A stretch of DNA of 34,070 bases from Candidatus Marinamargulisbacteria bacterium SCGC AG-343-D04 (GCA_003265885.1 QFBQ01000014.1:1-34070), one strand, 5' to 3'. Positions 8,047-18,530 are shown, counted from the first letter of the stretch. Translations and numbers: made by a program. The notes: generated by a model from the letters alone, not told the origin.

Positions 8047-8811
8047 TTGTATAATTATTGTATTCTTCTTAGCTATGATGGGTCCTTCTTTTATGGATCT
8101 CAGAAGCAAATCAATCACATTACGGTTGAAGAGTATTTATATAAAATATTAAAAGTTATGTTTAAGGACCTTGAAAAGCTATTTTTCTCAGGACGTACTG
8201 ACACTGGTGTTCATGCATGTAATCAGAGTATAAATTTTTATTCAAATATTTTGATTAAACCAATCCATATTAAAAAATATGTTAATAAATTAAAACACCC
8301 AATTAAAGTTAATCAAGTATCGTTTGTTGGATCAAGGTTTAATGCAAGAAAATCTGCAAAAAAGCGAGAATATCAGTATCTTTTTACAAATGAGGATGTT
8401 CCTATTTATTTAAATAAATTTGTGGAAAATGTAGATTTTAAATTGCGTATGCCTATCATAAATGCCTTTTTAGAGTGCTTAGTTGGAGAGCATGATTTTT
8501 CAATGTTTAAAAAGGAAGGGTCTCAATCTAAGACGTCTATACGAACTATTTATAATGCATCTTGTGAGGTATTTAATTATAAAGTATTAACAGATCATGA
8601 TAAAACGATTATTATTTACAATGTAAAAATAATTGGAAATGCTTTTTTATACAGAATGGTAAGAAATATCATTGGATGTTTATTTGAAATTCTTAATCCA
8701 AAAAGCAATTTAAATCTTGAGAGGTTTATACATAACTTTGAAAAAAGAAAGAAAGTTATTTATAAACCAGCAAATGCAAGAGGTTTACATTTAAATAAAA
8801 TTTATTATTAA
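8047..8811 (+). CDS. truA: tRNA pseudouridine(38-40) synthase TruA
   Basis: TruA converts U38-U40 of the anticodon stem-loop to pseudouridine. The 254-residue product has the catalytic aspartate in FSGRTDTGVHACNQ (the R-T-D-T-G-V-H-A motif) near residue 53, the YQYLF strand, and the late motif FLYRMVRNIIGCL. The only start codon compatible with the full family N-terminus is TTG at 8047; an in-frame TGA stands at 8035. A TTG start without a clear ribosome-binding site may keep expression low inside a highly transcribed ribosomal operon. Confidence 0.94.
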   Translation: MYNYCILLSYDGSFFYGSQKQINHITVEEYLYKILKVMFKDLEKLFFSGRTDTGVHACNQSINFYSNILIKPIHIKKYVNKLKHPIKVNQVSFVGSRFNARKSAKKREYQYLFTNEDVPIYLNKFVENVDFKLRMPIINAFLECLVGEHDFSMFKKEGSQSKTSIRTIYNASCEVFNYKVLTDHDKTIIIYNVKIIGNAFLYRMVRNIIGCLFEILNPKSNLNLERFIHNFEKRKKVIYKPANARGLHLNKIYY

Positions 8812-8821
8812 GGTAGAGAAA

Positions 8822-9274
8822 ATGAAAAAACAAAAAACATTATATTTTAAAAAGAGTGAAGAAAACTGGGTGCTAATTGATGCATCCAATATAATATTAG
8901 GTAGACTTGCCTCAGAAATCTCAAAAATTCTTACTGGAAAAGATTCCGCACAATACACACCTTCTGCAGATACAGGTAGATATGTCATTGTTACAAATGC
9001 AAGTAAAGTTGCAGTGTCCGGAAATAAGGCAAAACAAAAGATTTATTATTCGCATTCTCGTTTCCCTGGAGGGTTAAAAGAAACGGTTTATTCAGATATG
9101 ATAAAGAAGAACCCTGAAAAAGTTATTATATCTGCAGTTAAAGGGATGTTACCTAAAAATAAATTAGCTAGGCAAATGCTTACTAAATTAAGAGTATTTC
9201 GGGATGAAAATCATAATCACGATGCTCAACAACCAAAAATACTTGAACTAGAGCAAGTAAGGGAGAAAAATTGA
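8822..9274 (+). CDS. rplM: 50S ribosomal protein L13
   Basis: L13 is an early 50S assembly protein. It is 150 residues long, with WVLIDASNIILGRLASEISK at the N-terminus, DTGRYVIVTNASKVAVSGNK, the KIYYSHSRFPGGLKE motif, and VKGMLPKNKLARQMLTKLRV. It is paired with rpsI, as in nearly all bacteria. A purine-rich AAGGTAGAG ribosome-binding site lies upstream. Confidence 0.98.
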   Translation: MKKQKTLYFKKSEENWVLIDASNIILGRLASEISKILTGKDSAQYTPSADTGRYVIVTNASKVAVSGNKAKQKIYYSHSRFPGGLKETVYSDMIKKNPEKVIISAVKGMLPKNKLARQMLTKLRVFRDENHNHDAQQPKILELEQVREKN

Positions 9275-9276
9275 TT

Positions 9277-9693
9277 ATGTCTGATAAAAAACAATTAAAA
9301 GTGCCTTCAGTTTTTTACTATGGAACTGGAAAGAGAAAATGTGCCATTGCAAAAGTATGGTTATTTGAAGGAAATGGAAATATTGAAGTAAATCGCATGA
9401 ATTATATTGATTACTTTGGTAATAAGTTAATTGCTGACCCTATTTTAAATCCTTTAAATATATTGAGTCTCAACAAAAAGTATTCTGTAAAGATTAGTCT
9501 TTTGGGCGGAGGAAAAGCTGCTCAGATTGATGCCTGTATTTTAGGAATTAGTAGAGCGATTCTAGAGCTGAATTCTCAATTTCGTGACGCCTTAAAGTCG
9601 GAAGGATATTTAACTCGTGATCCAAGGGTCAAAGAGCGGAAGAAATACGGCTTGAGAAAAGCTAGAAAAGCACCACAATTTAGAAAAAGATAA
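9277..9693 (+). CDS. rpsI: 30S ribosomal protein S9
   Basis: S9 reaches the P-site tRNA with its basic tail. The 138-residue product has YGTGKRKCAIAKVWLFEGNG, the GGGKAAQIDACILGISRAIL stretch, and the hallmark end RKKYGLRKARKAPQFRKR. The frame is open from a TTG at 9271 that overlaps rplM, but the ATG at 9277 is the better start. serA follows after 6 bp. Confidence 0.97.
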   Translation: MSDKKQLKVPSVFYYGTGKRKCAIAKVWLFEGNGNIEVNRMNYIDYFGNKLIADPILNPLNILSLNKKYSVKISLLGGGKAAQIDACILGISRAILELNSQFRDALKSEGYLTRDPRVKERKKYGLRKARKAPQFRKR

Positions 9694-9699
9694 TCATCA

Positions 9700-10869
9700 A
9701 TGTCAAAGTTTAACTGTAAGACATATAATAAAATTGCTAAAAAAGGACTTGAAATACTCGAGAGTGTGGACATTTCTATTAATGAAGACAGAAATGTAGA
9801 TTTGTTGCTTTTAAGAAGTCAAAATATGCATGACTATGATTTTGATTCTACACTTTTAGCTGTTGGAAGGGCTGGTGCCGGTACTAATAATATCCCTGTT
9901 GAAAAATGTACAAAAAATGGAATAGTGGTATTTAATGCACCTGGAGCAAATGCTAATGCTGTTAAAGAATTAGTTATCTCTGGAATGTTATTAGCGTCCA
10001 GAAATATATATTTTGGACTTACTTATGTAAATAGTTTAAAGAATACTGACAAAGATATCCATGAAGAAGTTGAAAGAAATAAATCCAAATTTAAAGGGGC
10101 TGAATTAAGAGGGAAGAAACTTGGAATAATTGGACTTGGAGCCATAGGTGTTTTAGTTGCTAATGATGCTGCAGCTTTGGGTATGGAAGTATTAGGATTT
10201 GATCCATATATATCAGTCGATAGAGCTTGGGGCCTATCAACATCAGTAAAGCCTGCTTCAAATCTTAAGAATTTGTTATCTAATGTCGACTTTTTAACAT
10301 TTCATATGCCTTTAAATGATACAACTAGAGATTTTTTTGATTTTGAAAAAATGTCTTCATTAAAAAAAGGGTGTACAGTGTTAAACTTTGCAAGACCTGA
10401 AATAATCGTAGAATCTGACTTATGCAAGGCCTTAGACGAAAAGATCATTAATAAATTCGTTACTGATTTTCCTAATAATACATTGTTAGAAAGAGATAAT
10501 GTCATTGGATTACCCCACTTGGGAGCCTCTACACAAGAGGCTGAAGATAATTGTTCGATAATGGTCTCAAGACAGTTAATTGAATATGTTCATCGAGGAA
10601 ATATCATGAATTCAGTTAATTTCCCCAATTGTGTATTAGAACCTTCTTCTGGACATCGTATTGCGATTTTTAATGAAAACAAACCCAATATGGTAGGACA
10701 GATTACTGCTAAAATTGCAGATAAGGGATTAAATATTATCGAAATGATGAATAAAAGCAGGGGTGAAATCGCCTATACACTAGTAGATACAATAAAAGAA
10801 CCATCAGATGACTTAATAGATAATATTAAGAATATAGATGGAGTATTGTTTGTACGAAAAATATATTAA
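9700..10869 (+). CDS. serA: D-3-phosphoglycerate dehydrogenase (ACT-domain SerA type)
   Basis: The enzyme oxidises 3-phosphoglycerate, the first committed step of serine synthesis. In order: a short N-terminal substrate domain with VGRAGAGTNNIPVE (residues about 55-69), the NAD-binding motif GIIGLGAIGVLVAN (about 144-157), the catalytic arginine in NFARPEIIVESDL, VTDFPNN, and the catalytic histidine in LPHLGASTQEAEDN. An ACT-like domain (IAIFNENKPNMVGQITAKIA) ends the 389-residue protein and is probably a serine-sensing module. An unrelated D-2-hydroxyacid dehydrogenase activity cannot be excluded. It follows rpsI by 6 bp, so it is probably co-transcribed with the ribosomal genes. Confidence 0.85.
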   Translation: MSKFNCKTYNKIAKKGLEILESVDISINEDRNVDLLLLRSQNMHDYDFDSTLLAVGRAGAGTNNIPVEKCTKNGIVVFNAPGANANAVKELVISGMLLASRNIYFGLTYVNSLKNTDKDIHEEVERNKSKFKGAELRGKKLGIIGLGAIGVLVANDAAALGMEVLGFDPYISVDRAWGLSTSVKPASNLKNLLSNVDFLTFHMPLNDTTRDFFDFEKMSSLKKGCTVLNFARPEIIVESDLCKALDEKIINKFVTDFPNNTLLERDNVIGLPHLGASTQEAEDNCSIMVSRQLIEYVHRGNIMNSVNFPNCVLEPSSGHRIAIFNENKPNMVGQITAKIADKGLNIIEMMNKSRGEIAYTLVDTIKEPSDDLIDNIKNIDGVLFVRKIY

Positions 10870-10876
10870 TTCATTA

Positions 10877-10905
10877 TTGACATATATTTTTCTTCGTTGT
10901 AAGAT
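10877..10905 (+). promoter_or_regulatory. rRNA operon promoter
   Basis: A consensus -35 TTGACA (10877-10882), a 17-bp spacer and a -10 TAAGAT (10900-10905) lie just after serA and about 75 bp upstream of the 16S gene. It is the best promoter match I found in the window, as expected for an rrn promoter. Transcription from the upstream ribosomal cluster may also read in, since no terminator is visible after serA. Confidence 0.8.
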
Positions 10906-10918
10906 TTAACCCTTGATT

Positions 10919-10930
10919 TGATCTTTGAAA
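10919..10930 (+). promoter_or_regulatory. boxA-like antitermination element in the rRNA leader
   Basis: TGATCTTTGAAA in the leader resembles bacterial rrn boxA (consensus near TGCTCTTTAACA), which recruits NusB/S10. Its position between promoter and 16S fits. The match is partial, so this remains an inference. Confidence 0.45.
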
Positions 10931-10933
10931 ATT

Positions 10934-10957
10934 AAATAACAAACCTAAATGTGCGAG
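10934..10957 (+). promoter_or_regulatory. 5' arm of the 16S rRNA processing stem
   Basis: The leader stretch containing AAACCTAAATGTGCGAG (10941-10957) is complementary to CTCGCACATTAGGTTT at 12550-12565 beyond the 16S 3' end, with a single bulged A. Further pairing extends outward (AAATAA with GGTATTT). This is the long helix that RNase III cuts to release pre-16S, and it shows that the 16S transcription unit is intact. Confidence 0.8.
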
Positions 10958-10981
10958 CCTAATAGTTAATTTTATATATAT

Positions 10982-12830
<1,849 letters not shown>

Positions 12831-12967
12831 TTACTTCATATGAAGTATAGTGATAAGTGTTTCAATCGCAATTTAATAGACTGCTTTGCTATAATATAAG
12901 CGCACCATGATTAAAAAAACATTATAATACCTTTCTCTCTTCTAAAAATAGTCTTAGAAGCAAGATT

Positions 12968-14449
12968 ATGCCCTTTCTAACAGTTGGATGGGGTCGTCAT
13001 CATATTATATCTGGACAGGACTTATTTTTATTGGAGGGTTATGACTTATTTATTATTATGGGGTTGGATTCCTTTAGATCAGTATGAAGGATTATTTGGA
13101 GATTCTGGATTTTATCCTGCGTCTGTATTTTTTGATTATGTTATCTATCATTTCGGTTGAATTTCGCATTCTTTTTGAAAATCCAGGAATCTTTTTGTTT
13201 GGATGTTCTAATACTATTATCTAAATAGTATTATTTCTTGTCTTATTTTTCTTTTTCTTCGCTCTTATTGTGTTCTTGACAGGGGCATCGCTATTGGTTT
13301 TGTTGTTTGTTATTTGTCCCTGGCGTATGGTTGAGCAGTTATTTTATGGATTTGGCTGGGAAATGACGGTCTTAGAGCTTGGATTCTTATCTGTTTTTAT
13401 TATTCCTTTTCGCCGTTTTATAATTGGAGCTTCACTAGAACCTCACCTAGAATCTTGTTTGTTTCCATGTGGTTGTTTTTACTGCGCGTGATGTTTGGTT
13501 CAGGGATTATAAAATTTACAAGAGGTCATTGCTGGCAGAATTTGACCTGTCTGTTTTTTATTATGAAACGCAACCTATTTCGAATTATTTAAGTTGCTAC
13601 TTTCACAATTTATTTGCTTGAATCCTGAAGAGTGGGGTAGTTCTTTACCATATTGTTGAAGTAATTCTTCCTTTTTTTCTATTTATCAATCGATCTTACG
13701 TCGATTTGCACTCATCTGTATTATACTGTTTCAAATGAATATCATCACCAGTGGGAATCTATCTTTTTTAATCTTTTAACGATCATCGTTGCCTGTGAAT
13801 GCCTGGATGATGAGCTATGGTCTAAAATATCACCAGATTGGCTTAAAAAAAGACTCAATACTACAACTACACTTAAACCCTTCAAGACGCTTATATACGC
13901 TGATTTAACGGCTGTTTCAGTGTTGATTCTATTGAGTATTAACCTCTTTATAAATCTGTTTCGGTCTCTACAGTTGATGAATGAGTCGTTTTTGCCTTTT
14001 CATATTGTGAATACCTATTATGGTGATTTTAGGTCTGTTGGTAAAAAACGACAAGAAATTATCATTGAATGGACTATGGATTCAGTGTTGGATAATGATC
14101 CACAATGGAATGCCTATTCCTTTAAAAAATAACCTGGAGACCCCTATCAACGTCCTCCATGGATTTTTCCATTTCATTATCGCTTGGATTGCCAAATATG
14201 GTTCGAAGCAATGAGCGACTATCAACAACATCCTTGGGTACGGAACTTTATAGGCAATTTATTAATGAATGATGCTCATGCATTTTCCTTGATAAAGTCA
14301 TCGCCTTTTACAAGCAGCCCTCCAAACTATTTCGTGCGATATTATATCACTATCGCTTTTCAAGTCCCGAAGAATGTCGAAAAAATAAACAATGGTGGAT
14401 TCGTAGGCCTCTAAGGTCCTATATTCCTTCGGTTACTTTGAAAAAGTGA
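12968..14449 (+). pseudogene. Lipase maturation factor (LMF1/LMF2-like) pseudogene
   Basis: Reading three frames piecewise reconstructs a multi-membrane-spanning lipase maturation factor family protein. In order: YEGLFGDSGFYPA (from 13041), FENPGIFLFG (about 13174), GFGWEMTVLELGFLSVFIIP (about 13345), LRVMFGSGIIKFTRGHCW then YYETQPISNYLSCYFHNLFA (about 13480-13630), GVVLYHIVEVILPFFLF, and TSGNLSFL. Then come CECLDDELW (about 13795), FHIVNTYYGDFRSVGKKRQE (about 14000), FPFHYRLDCQIWFEAMSDYQ, and finally RAILYHYRFSS with WWIRRPL. At least five frame changes or stops break it, so no full-length protein can be made. The N-terminal limit is uncertain. Members of this family in bacteria are poorly characterised. 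It fills the space where the rest of the rrn operon would be expected. Confidence 0.85.
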
Positions 14450-14571
14450 GTTGAGAATTTGCTGTTTCACAGGTCTAAGTATTAGAATCTCTTATCTGAC
14501 TTATGTTATCTACGCCCTCTTTTTATATGTTAGCTTTGGATATTCTCAGAAGTTAAAAAAGAAAAGAATTG

Positions 14572-14647
14572 TGGTGGAGGTGAACGGGATCGAACCGATG
14601 ACCTTCTGCGTGCAAGGCAGACGCTCTCCCAACTGAGCTACACCCCC
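14572..14647 (-). tRNA. tRNA-Ala (anticodon TGC)
   Basis: Read on the minus strand, this is a 76-nt cloverleaf: GGGGGTG acceptor pairing with CACCTCC (one G-U), D-arm AGCTCAGTTGGGAGAGC, anticodon arm TCTGC-CTTGCAC-GCAGA with TGC at 14614-14612, T-arm with GGTTCGATCCC, and encoded CCA. In many bacteria this tRNA sits between tRNA-Ile and 23S. Here it is alone, 1.7 kb from tRNA-Ile and in the opposite orientation, with no rRNA after it. Confidence 0.97.
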
Positions 14648-14699
14648 AACAGGACTGAAAATAATACAGAAAATATGGGGGGAAGGCAAGGTGTAGTTG

Positions 14700-14882
14700 A
14701 GACTTAGGGGAAGGTTTGATTTCTAACTCTATATTTTCTAGGATGGTATTTGTAATAGGGTTAGAAGTGTTTTCTGGAGTTACTTCAATAATACGGGGAG
14801 TATTGCTCCGTAGGAATTTAAGCGCTCTAGTGTAAGTTTTATATATAATTTGTTTGCTTCCATTTGGTTCATAAGAAGTTGT
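14700..14882 (-). pseudogene. Remnant of an unidentified coding sequence
   Basis: The minus strand is open here without a start codon, just after a TAA. It reads SYEPNGSKQIIYKTYTRALK, then NTPRIIEVTPENTSNPITN and LENIELEIKPSPKSQ, a composition that looks protein-coding (many K/E/T/N, purine-led codons). It runs on into tRNA-Ala, so its end is not genuine. It may be the frameshifted tail of the 14,988-15,269 ORF on the same strand. I recognise no family. Confidence 0.35.
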
Positions 14883-14987
14883 TTATTTTTTCAGCGCTTA
14901 ATTCAAAGAGTGTTTTTCTTTTAATATTCTCTCTTTCTAAACTTTCTTAAACTACGTCTATTTGGCCTGCTTTTTCTCTTTTGTTTC

Positions 14988-15269
14988 TTACCAACTTTTA
15001 ATGGAATCTTCATGTTTTGTATGAAATGTTTCAAACTTGGTGTTCAACTGCCTATTAAATTCAGGCGAATTTTTATATTTGAAAGCACTTAGAACTGCTC
15101 CAGTAGTTGAATAAGTTTCTCTTTCTTCTGGGTAAAGTTTTCTTTGTTTAATTTTTTCAGATTTAATATCTAGCGGGATTCGTTTTACTTTTTGAACGCT
15201 ACTTTTTAAATTATATTTTTTCGGTGATTTAAATAAACGGAAAGAAAAAAGTGTCATGTAAATTAGCAT
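14988..15269 (-). CDS. Hypothetical protein, possibly a gene remnant
   Basis: A 93-residue minus-strand frame, very basic (RLFKSPKKYNLKSSVQKVKR), with a hydrophilic C-terminal half (GAVLSAFKYKNSPEFNRQLN). No known domain is recognised and there is no good ribosome-binding site. Below its stop, other minus-strand frames continue with lysine-rich text (KRKTLFELSAEKINNFL), suggesting that it is one piece of a longer decayed gene. It may not be expressed. Confidence 0.35.
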   Translation of the reverse strand: MLIYMTLFSFRLFKSPKKYNLKSSVQKVKRIPLDIKSEKIKQRKLYPEERETYSTTGAVLSAFKYKNSPEFNRQLNTKFETFHTKHEDSIKSW

Positions 15270-15337
15270 CCTATTTGATAATTAATTCCACATGCTTAAA
15301 GTTTTTAAAAATCCTTATCTTTATTTTTGGATTTTGT

Positions 15338-15562
15338 TTATTGAGGTTTTTTTATGGAGAAGTCTTCTTTCTTTTTCAAATACGTTTCTTTTGCACTAGC
15401 TAATGCATTCTCAGAACCTGAATTGGATCCTTTTGAATACTCTCCGCTGGTGGTTGAACTATCCTGACCAAGCTTTTGACCTATTCCCATTTTCTTATTA
15501 CTGACTACCTGTTGATCCAATGGATGAGAATTTTGTATCGATAAAGAATTAACGGCTATCAT
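15338..15562 (-). CDS. Hypothetical small hydrophilic protein
   Basis: A 74-residue minus-strand frame, MIAVNSLSIQNSHPLDQQVV followed by a serine/glycine-rich middle (SSTTSGEYSKGSNSGSENAL) and a lysine-rich end. No domain, membrane segment or motif is recognised. It lies just downstream of the rpsD terminator in the same direction and upstream of the 93-residue frame. It could be a real small gene or part of the same decaying locus. Confidence 0.35.
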   Translation of the reverse strand: MIAVNSLSIQNSHPLDQQVVSNKKMGIGQKLGQDSSTTSGEYSKGSNSGSENALASAKETYLKKKEDFSIKKPQ

Positions 15563-15592
15563 AATTACTCCACTGAGAACTATTTCATTGTT

Positions 15593-15620
15593 AAAAAAAA
15601 CCCCGCTATTGCGGGGCTTT
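15593..15620 (-). terminator. Rho-independent terminator of rpsD
   Basis: On the minus strand, GCCCCGC-AATA-GCGGGG is followed by eight T residues: a short, GC-perfect hairpin in a very AT-rich background, 26 bp past the rpsD stop. It is the clearest terminator in the window. Confidence 0.92.
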
Positions 15621-15645
15621 TGATCTGTATAGTTTTAAAAATATC

Positions 15646-16287
15646 TTACGCTACTCGACCATAAAACTCAATGAAGTATTGATGATCAAATTCAAAAGGG
15701 ATATCTGCTAACATTGGATTATCTATTAATGTCGCCACATCTTGATTTCCTTTCTTTTCTAACTTTAAAAAATGTGGCAGTTCTAATGTAGGCTCCTTTA
15801 AAGTCGAAATGACTAACTTGTTTTCATACATTTTCTTAACCAATGTTATCTCTGCACCCACTGGAACAATATAGGAAGGAATATCTACACGCTTTCCATT
15901 AACCAACACTAAGCCATGCCCGACAGCTTGTCTTGCAGCAGGTATTGTAGGTAAGAATCCTGCTCTAAAGACAATATTATCCAATCGCCTTTCAATAATA
16001 TTTGCAAATGCGGTTACCCAGTTAGACTCTAATTTCTTAGACTTTTTAATCAACACTCTCACTTGCTTCTCTTTTAAACCATAATGAAATCGTACTTTTT
16101 GCTTTTCTTTTAATCGTAATCCAAATTCGGATGTACGTCTGTTTTTTGTTTTTCCATGAAATCCAGGGGGATAAGGACGCCTAGCTATAGGCCCTTTCTC
16201 TTTTTTATCACCCAATCCAGGTAACAATACACCCAATTGGCGCTGTATTTTAAACTTTGATTCTCTTCTTTGTTTTTTATTTCCCAT
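15646..16287 (-). CDS. rpsD: 30S ribosomal protein S4
   Basis: S4 nucleates 30S assembly. The 213-residue product has the basic N-terminal domain (RRPYPPGFHGKTKNRRTSEF), KQKVRFHYGLKEKQVRVLIK, and an S4 RNA-binding domain beginning ERRLDNIVFRAGFLPTIPAA with GHGLVLVNGKRVDIPSY. The zinc cysteines of some S4 proteins are absent. It ends with FDHQYFIEFYGRVA. The gene is displaced from its common site between rpsK and rpoA and is monocistronic or downstream of glmM, with its own likely promoter and a strong terminator. Confidence 0.97.
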   Translation of the reverse strand: MGNKKQRRESKFKIQRQLGVLLPGLGDKKEKGPIARRPYPPGFHGKTKNRRTSEFGLRLKEKQKVRFHYGLKEKQVRVLIKKSKKLESNWVTAFANIIERRLDNIVFRAGFLPTIPAARQAVGHGLVLVNGKRVDIPSYIVPVGAEITLVKKMYENKLVISTLKEPTLELPHFLKLEKKGNQDVATLIDNPMLADIPFEFDHQYFIEFYGRVA

Positions 16288-16324
16288 ACGTATTATCTAC
16301 CTTTTTATAAGTTTGAACGAAAGA

Positions 16325-16353
16325 TTATAATATCAAATGTGCATTTAAACAAT
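16325..16353 (-). promoter_or_regulatory. Probable rpsD promoter
   Basis: On the minus strand, TTGTTT (16353-16348) and TATAAT (16330-16325) are separated by 17 bp, ending 37 bp before the rpsD start, in the 86-bp gap after glmM. The -10 is perfect and the -35 keeps TTG. It would let rpsD be made independently of glmM. Confidence 0.5.
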
Positions 16354-16373
16354 ACTCTGAGTATGATCTCTTT

Positions 16374-17726
16374 CTATTTTAACGAAAGTACTTGAGATAA
16401 TAACTTACTCCCTCTCTCTTCTGATTGCTCTTCAATAAAAATACGGATGATCGGCTCTGTATTTGAAGGCCTAACATGTACCCATCCTGTTGGAAAAGAT
16501 ACTTTAACCCCGTCTTCTTTATTAATCGAAAAATCATTGAAAGAAGATTCAACCTTATTTAAAAATACAGGGATATCCTCCCGATTATTAACCGCTAATT
16601 TTTCTCGAAACATCTTATATCTAGGATACCCACTCACAATCGTCGATACAGACTTCTTAGATTTTGCCAAATAATTTAAAGCTAACACAATACCGACTAA
16701 ACTATCTCGCCCCCAGCCAATTTCAGGATAAATAACACCTCCATTTCCTTCTCCCCCAATCACAGCATCCACTTCCTTAATCTTGGCTGTTACATTGGGC
16801 TCACCTATTTGTGTATAATGCATCGTTCCTCCATAAAGTCCCGCTATATCTTCTATCACTTTAGATGTCGATAAATTAACAACAATATCGTTTCTTTTGT
16901 TCTTATTCTTTTCATATTGCAATACATAATCAATACATAAACCTAAGGAATAATCTTCCCCAATAAATCGCCCCGTTTCATCTAAAATAACCAACCGATC
17001 TGCATCCGCATCCTGAACAAATCCAATATCATATTGCCCAGACTCTAATGTAGATATAATTTGACCTAAATTCTTTTTTAATGGCTCTGGATCATGTGCA
17101 AAATGACCGTTGGGTTCTCTATTTAAAATCTTATACTCAATACCCAATTGATCCAAAAGCAATGGGTTAGCGATGGCTCCAGCTCCATTATTCGCATCAA
17201 TTAATACCTTTAACCCAGACTCTCTAATCGCGCTAACATCAATTTTTTCTAAAATTAAATCAATATGATCCGATAACGCTTCTGTATCTTCTGTCAAAAC
17301 GCCCAATTTATCCCAAGATTTGTAGTCAAATGAAGAGGACTCAAAATGTGTTATAAAGTTTTTATATTGATCACTATCTAAAAAGGAACCCGTTTCATTC
17401 ATAATCTTCAAACCGTTCCACATAATAGGGTTATGTGATGCCGTAACAACAATCCCTCCCTTTGCCCCATGTTTGCGAATAGCCTGCTGTACAGTAGGTG
17501 TTGGAACTTTCCCGATAGAAATAACATCTGTTCCTACAGCCAATAATCCAGAGATGACAGCATTAAAGATGCAGTCATAACTCACTCTAGTATCTCCCCC
17601 ACAAATAATAGGCCCTTTTCCTAAAATCATTCCAACACTCTTTCCTACATTTAATGCTAATTCCGGTGTGAGAGATTCCCCCACTAGTCCTCTAATCCCT
17701 GAAGGGGAAACCATTAATGATGACAT
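16374..17726 (-). CDS. glmM: Phosphoglucosamine mutase family phosphohexomutase
   Basis: The enzyme moves phosphate between the 6 and 1 positions of glucosamine phosphate, on the way to UDP-GlcNAc for peptidoglycan and LPS. The phosphoserine is in GGIVVTASHNP (Ser97). The metal site is FVQDADADRLVILDE (about residues 237-251). The sugar-binding loop is GGEGNGGVI, and the phosphate-binding loop RPSNTEPIIRI is near the C-terminus. It is 450 residues, as usual. Phosphomannomutase/phosphoglucomutase relatives share these motifs, so the substrate is inferred. It is transcribed toward rpsD and divergent from plsC. Confidence 0.85.
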   Translation of the reverse strand: MSSLMVSPSGIRGLVGESLTPELALNVGKSVGMILGKGPIICGGDTRVSYDCIFNAVISGLLAVGTDVISIGKVPTPTVQQAIRKHGAKGGIVVTASHNPIMWNGLKIMNETGSFLDSDQYKNFITHFESSSFDYKSWDKLGVLTEDTEALSDHIDLILEKIDVSAIRESGLKVLIDANNGAGAIANPLLLDQLGIEYKILNREPNGHFAHDPEPLKKNLGQIISTLESGQYDIGFVQDADADRLVILDETGRFIGEDYSLGLCIDYVLQYEKNKNKRNDIVVNLSTSKVIEDIAGLYGGTMHYTQIGEPNVTAKIKEVDAVIGGEGNGGVIYPEIGWGRDSLVGIVLALNYLAKSKKSVSTIVSGYPRYKMFREKLAVNNREDIPVFLNKVESSFNDFSINKEDGVKVSFPTGWVHVRPSNTEPIIRIFIEEQSEERGSKLLSQVLSLK

Positions 17727-17789
17727 GTAACTTCTCCTATTGTATAGTTTCTCTAATAATAAGCCTTAAACAAAAAAAAGGAAATATTC

Positions 17790-18530
17790 ATGGTTATTCT
17801 TAATCTTATCTATACCGTTTATTTTGCTACTTTGATTGTAGCTTCATTTATTTTACATTTTTTTATATGTACTCCTTTATTACTTTTCCCAACGAAACTT
17901 AAACAAAAGATCTGCTACAATCTTGCTATTCCCTTTTTAAAGGTTTCCTTTGCATTGGCAGGAATATCCCTCTCTATTCAAGGAGAAGAACGCATCCCAA
18001 AAGATGAAAATGTCATTTTCTTCTCCAATCACCAAAGCCTCCTAGACATTATTGTCTTAATGACCCTTATTCCTAAAAAGATCACCTTTTTTGCTAAAAG
18101 AGAATTGAAAAAAGTTCCTATTCTAAGTCAAGATATAAGCAATATGGGACATGTGTTTGTGGATAGAAACCAATCTAAAAAAGCATCAGAGCAATTGCGC
18201 TTAATAGAACAAAAGCTTCACGAAAATCATAATATTATTATTTTCCCAGAAGGTACTCGATCATCAGATGGGGAGCTGCTTCCATTTAAACGAGGAGCTT
18301 TTCTACTGGCGGCGAATACTCAAAAAACATTAATTCCTTGCTATATAAGAGGCACAGGAAAGGTATTAAAGAAAAAATCTTTTTGGGTTAAACCTGGAAA
18401 TATTCAAATATGTATTGGAGAACCTATAGTAACTCGTAATGAGGATGAAAAAGACCCAAAAAAATTATCACGTCAGATGCAAGAAAAAGGATTTAATCAG
18501 ATGTCTCTTCTGAAAAAAGAAAATGATTAA
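17790..18530 (+). CDS. plsC: 1-acyl-sn-glycerol-3-phosphate acyltransferase
   Basis: PlsC acylates lysophosphatidic acid to phosphatidic acid at the inner membrane. The 246-residue product has an N-terminal hydrophobic helix (residues 3-33), the catalytic NHQSLLD (Asn80-Asp86, the N-H-x4-D box), the KRELKKVP segment of box II, FPEGTRSSDG (152-161, box III), and an IPCYIRGTG stretch. It is the only plus-strand gene between glmM and xseB. Its stop overlaps the convergent dxs stop by 4 bp. Confidence 0.93.
   Translation: MVILNLIYTVYFATLIVASFILHFFICTPLLLFPTKLKQKICYNLAIPFLKVSFALAGISLSIQGEERIPKDENVIFFSNHQSLLDIIVLMTLIPKKITFFAKRELKKVPILSQDISNMGHVFVDRNQSKKASEQLRLIEQKLHENHNIIIFPEGTRSSDGELLPFKRGAFLLAANTQKTLIPCYIRGTGKVLKKKSFWVKPGNIQICIGEPIVTRNEDEKDPKKLSRQMQEKGFNQMSLLKKEND

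Noticed and set aside
13270..14414. Separate small genes at 13270-13491, 13920-14132 and 14184-14414
   Set aside because: They are consecutive pieces of a single frameshifted lipase maturation factor gene.
12831..15600. Insertion sequence or prophage causing the rRNA operon break
   Set aside because: No transposase, integrase or terminal inverted repeats were recognised in the decayed zone.
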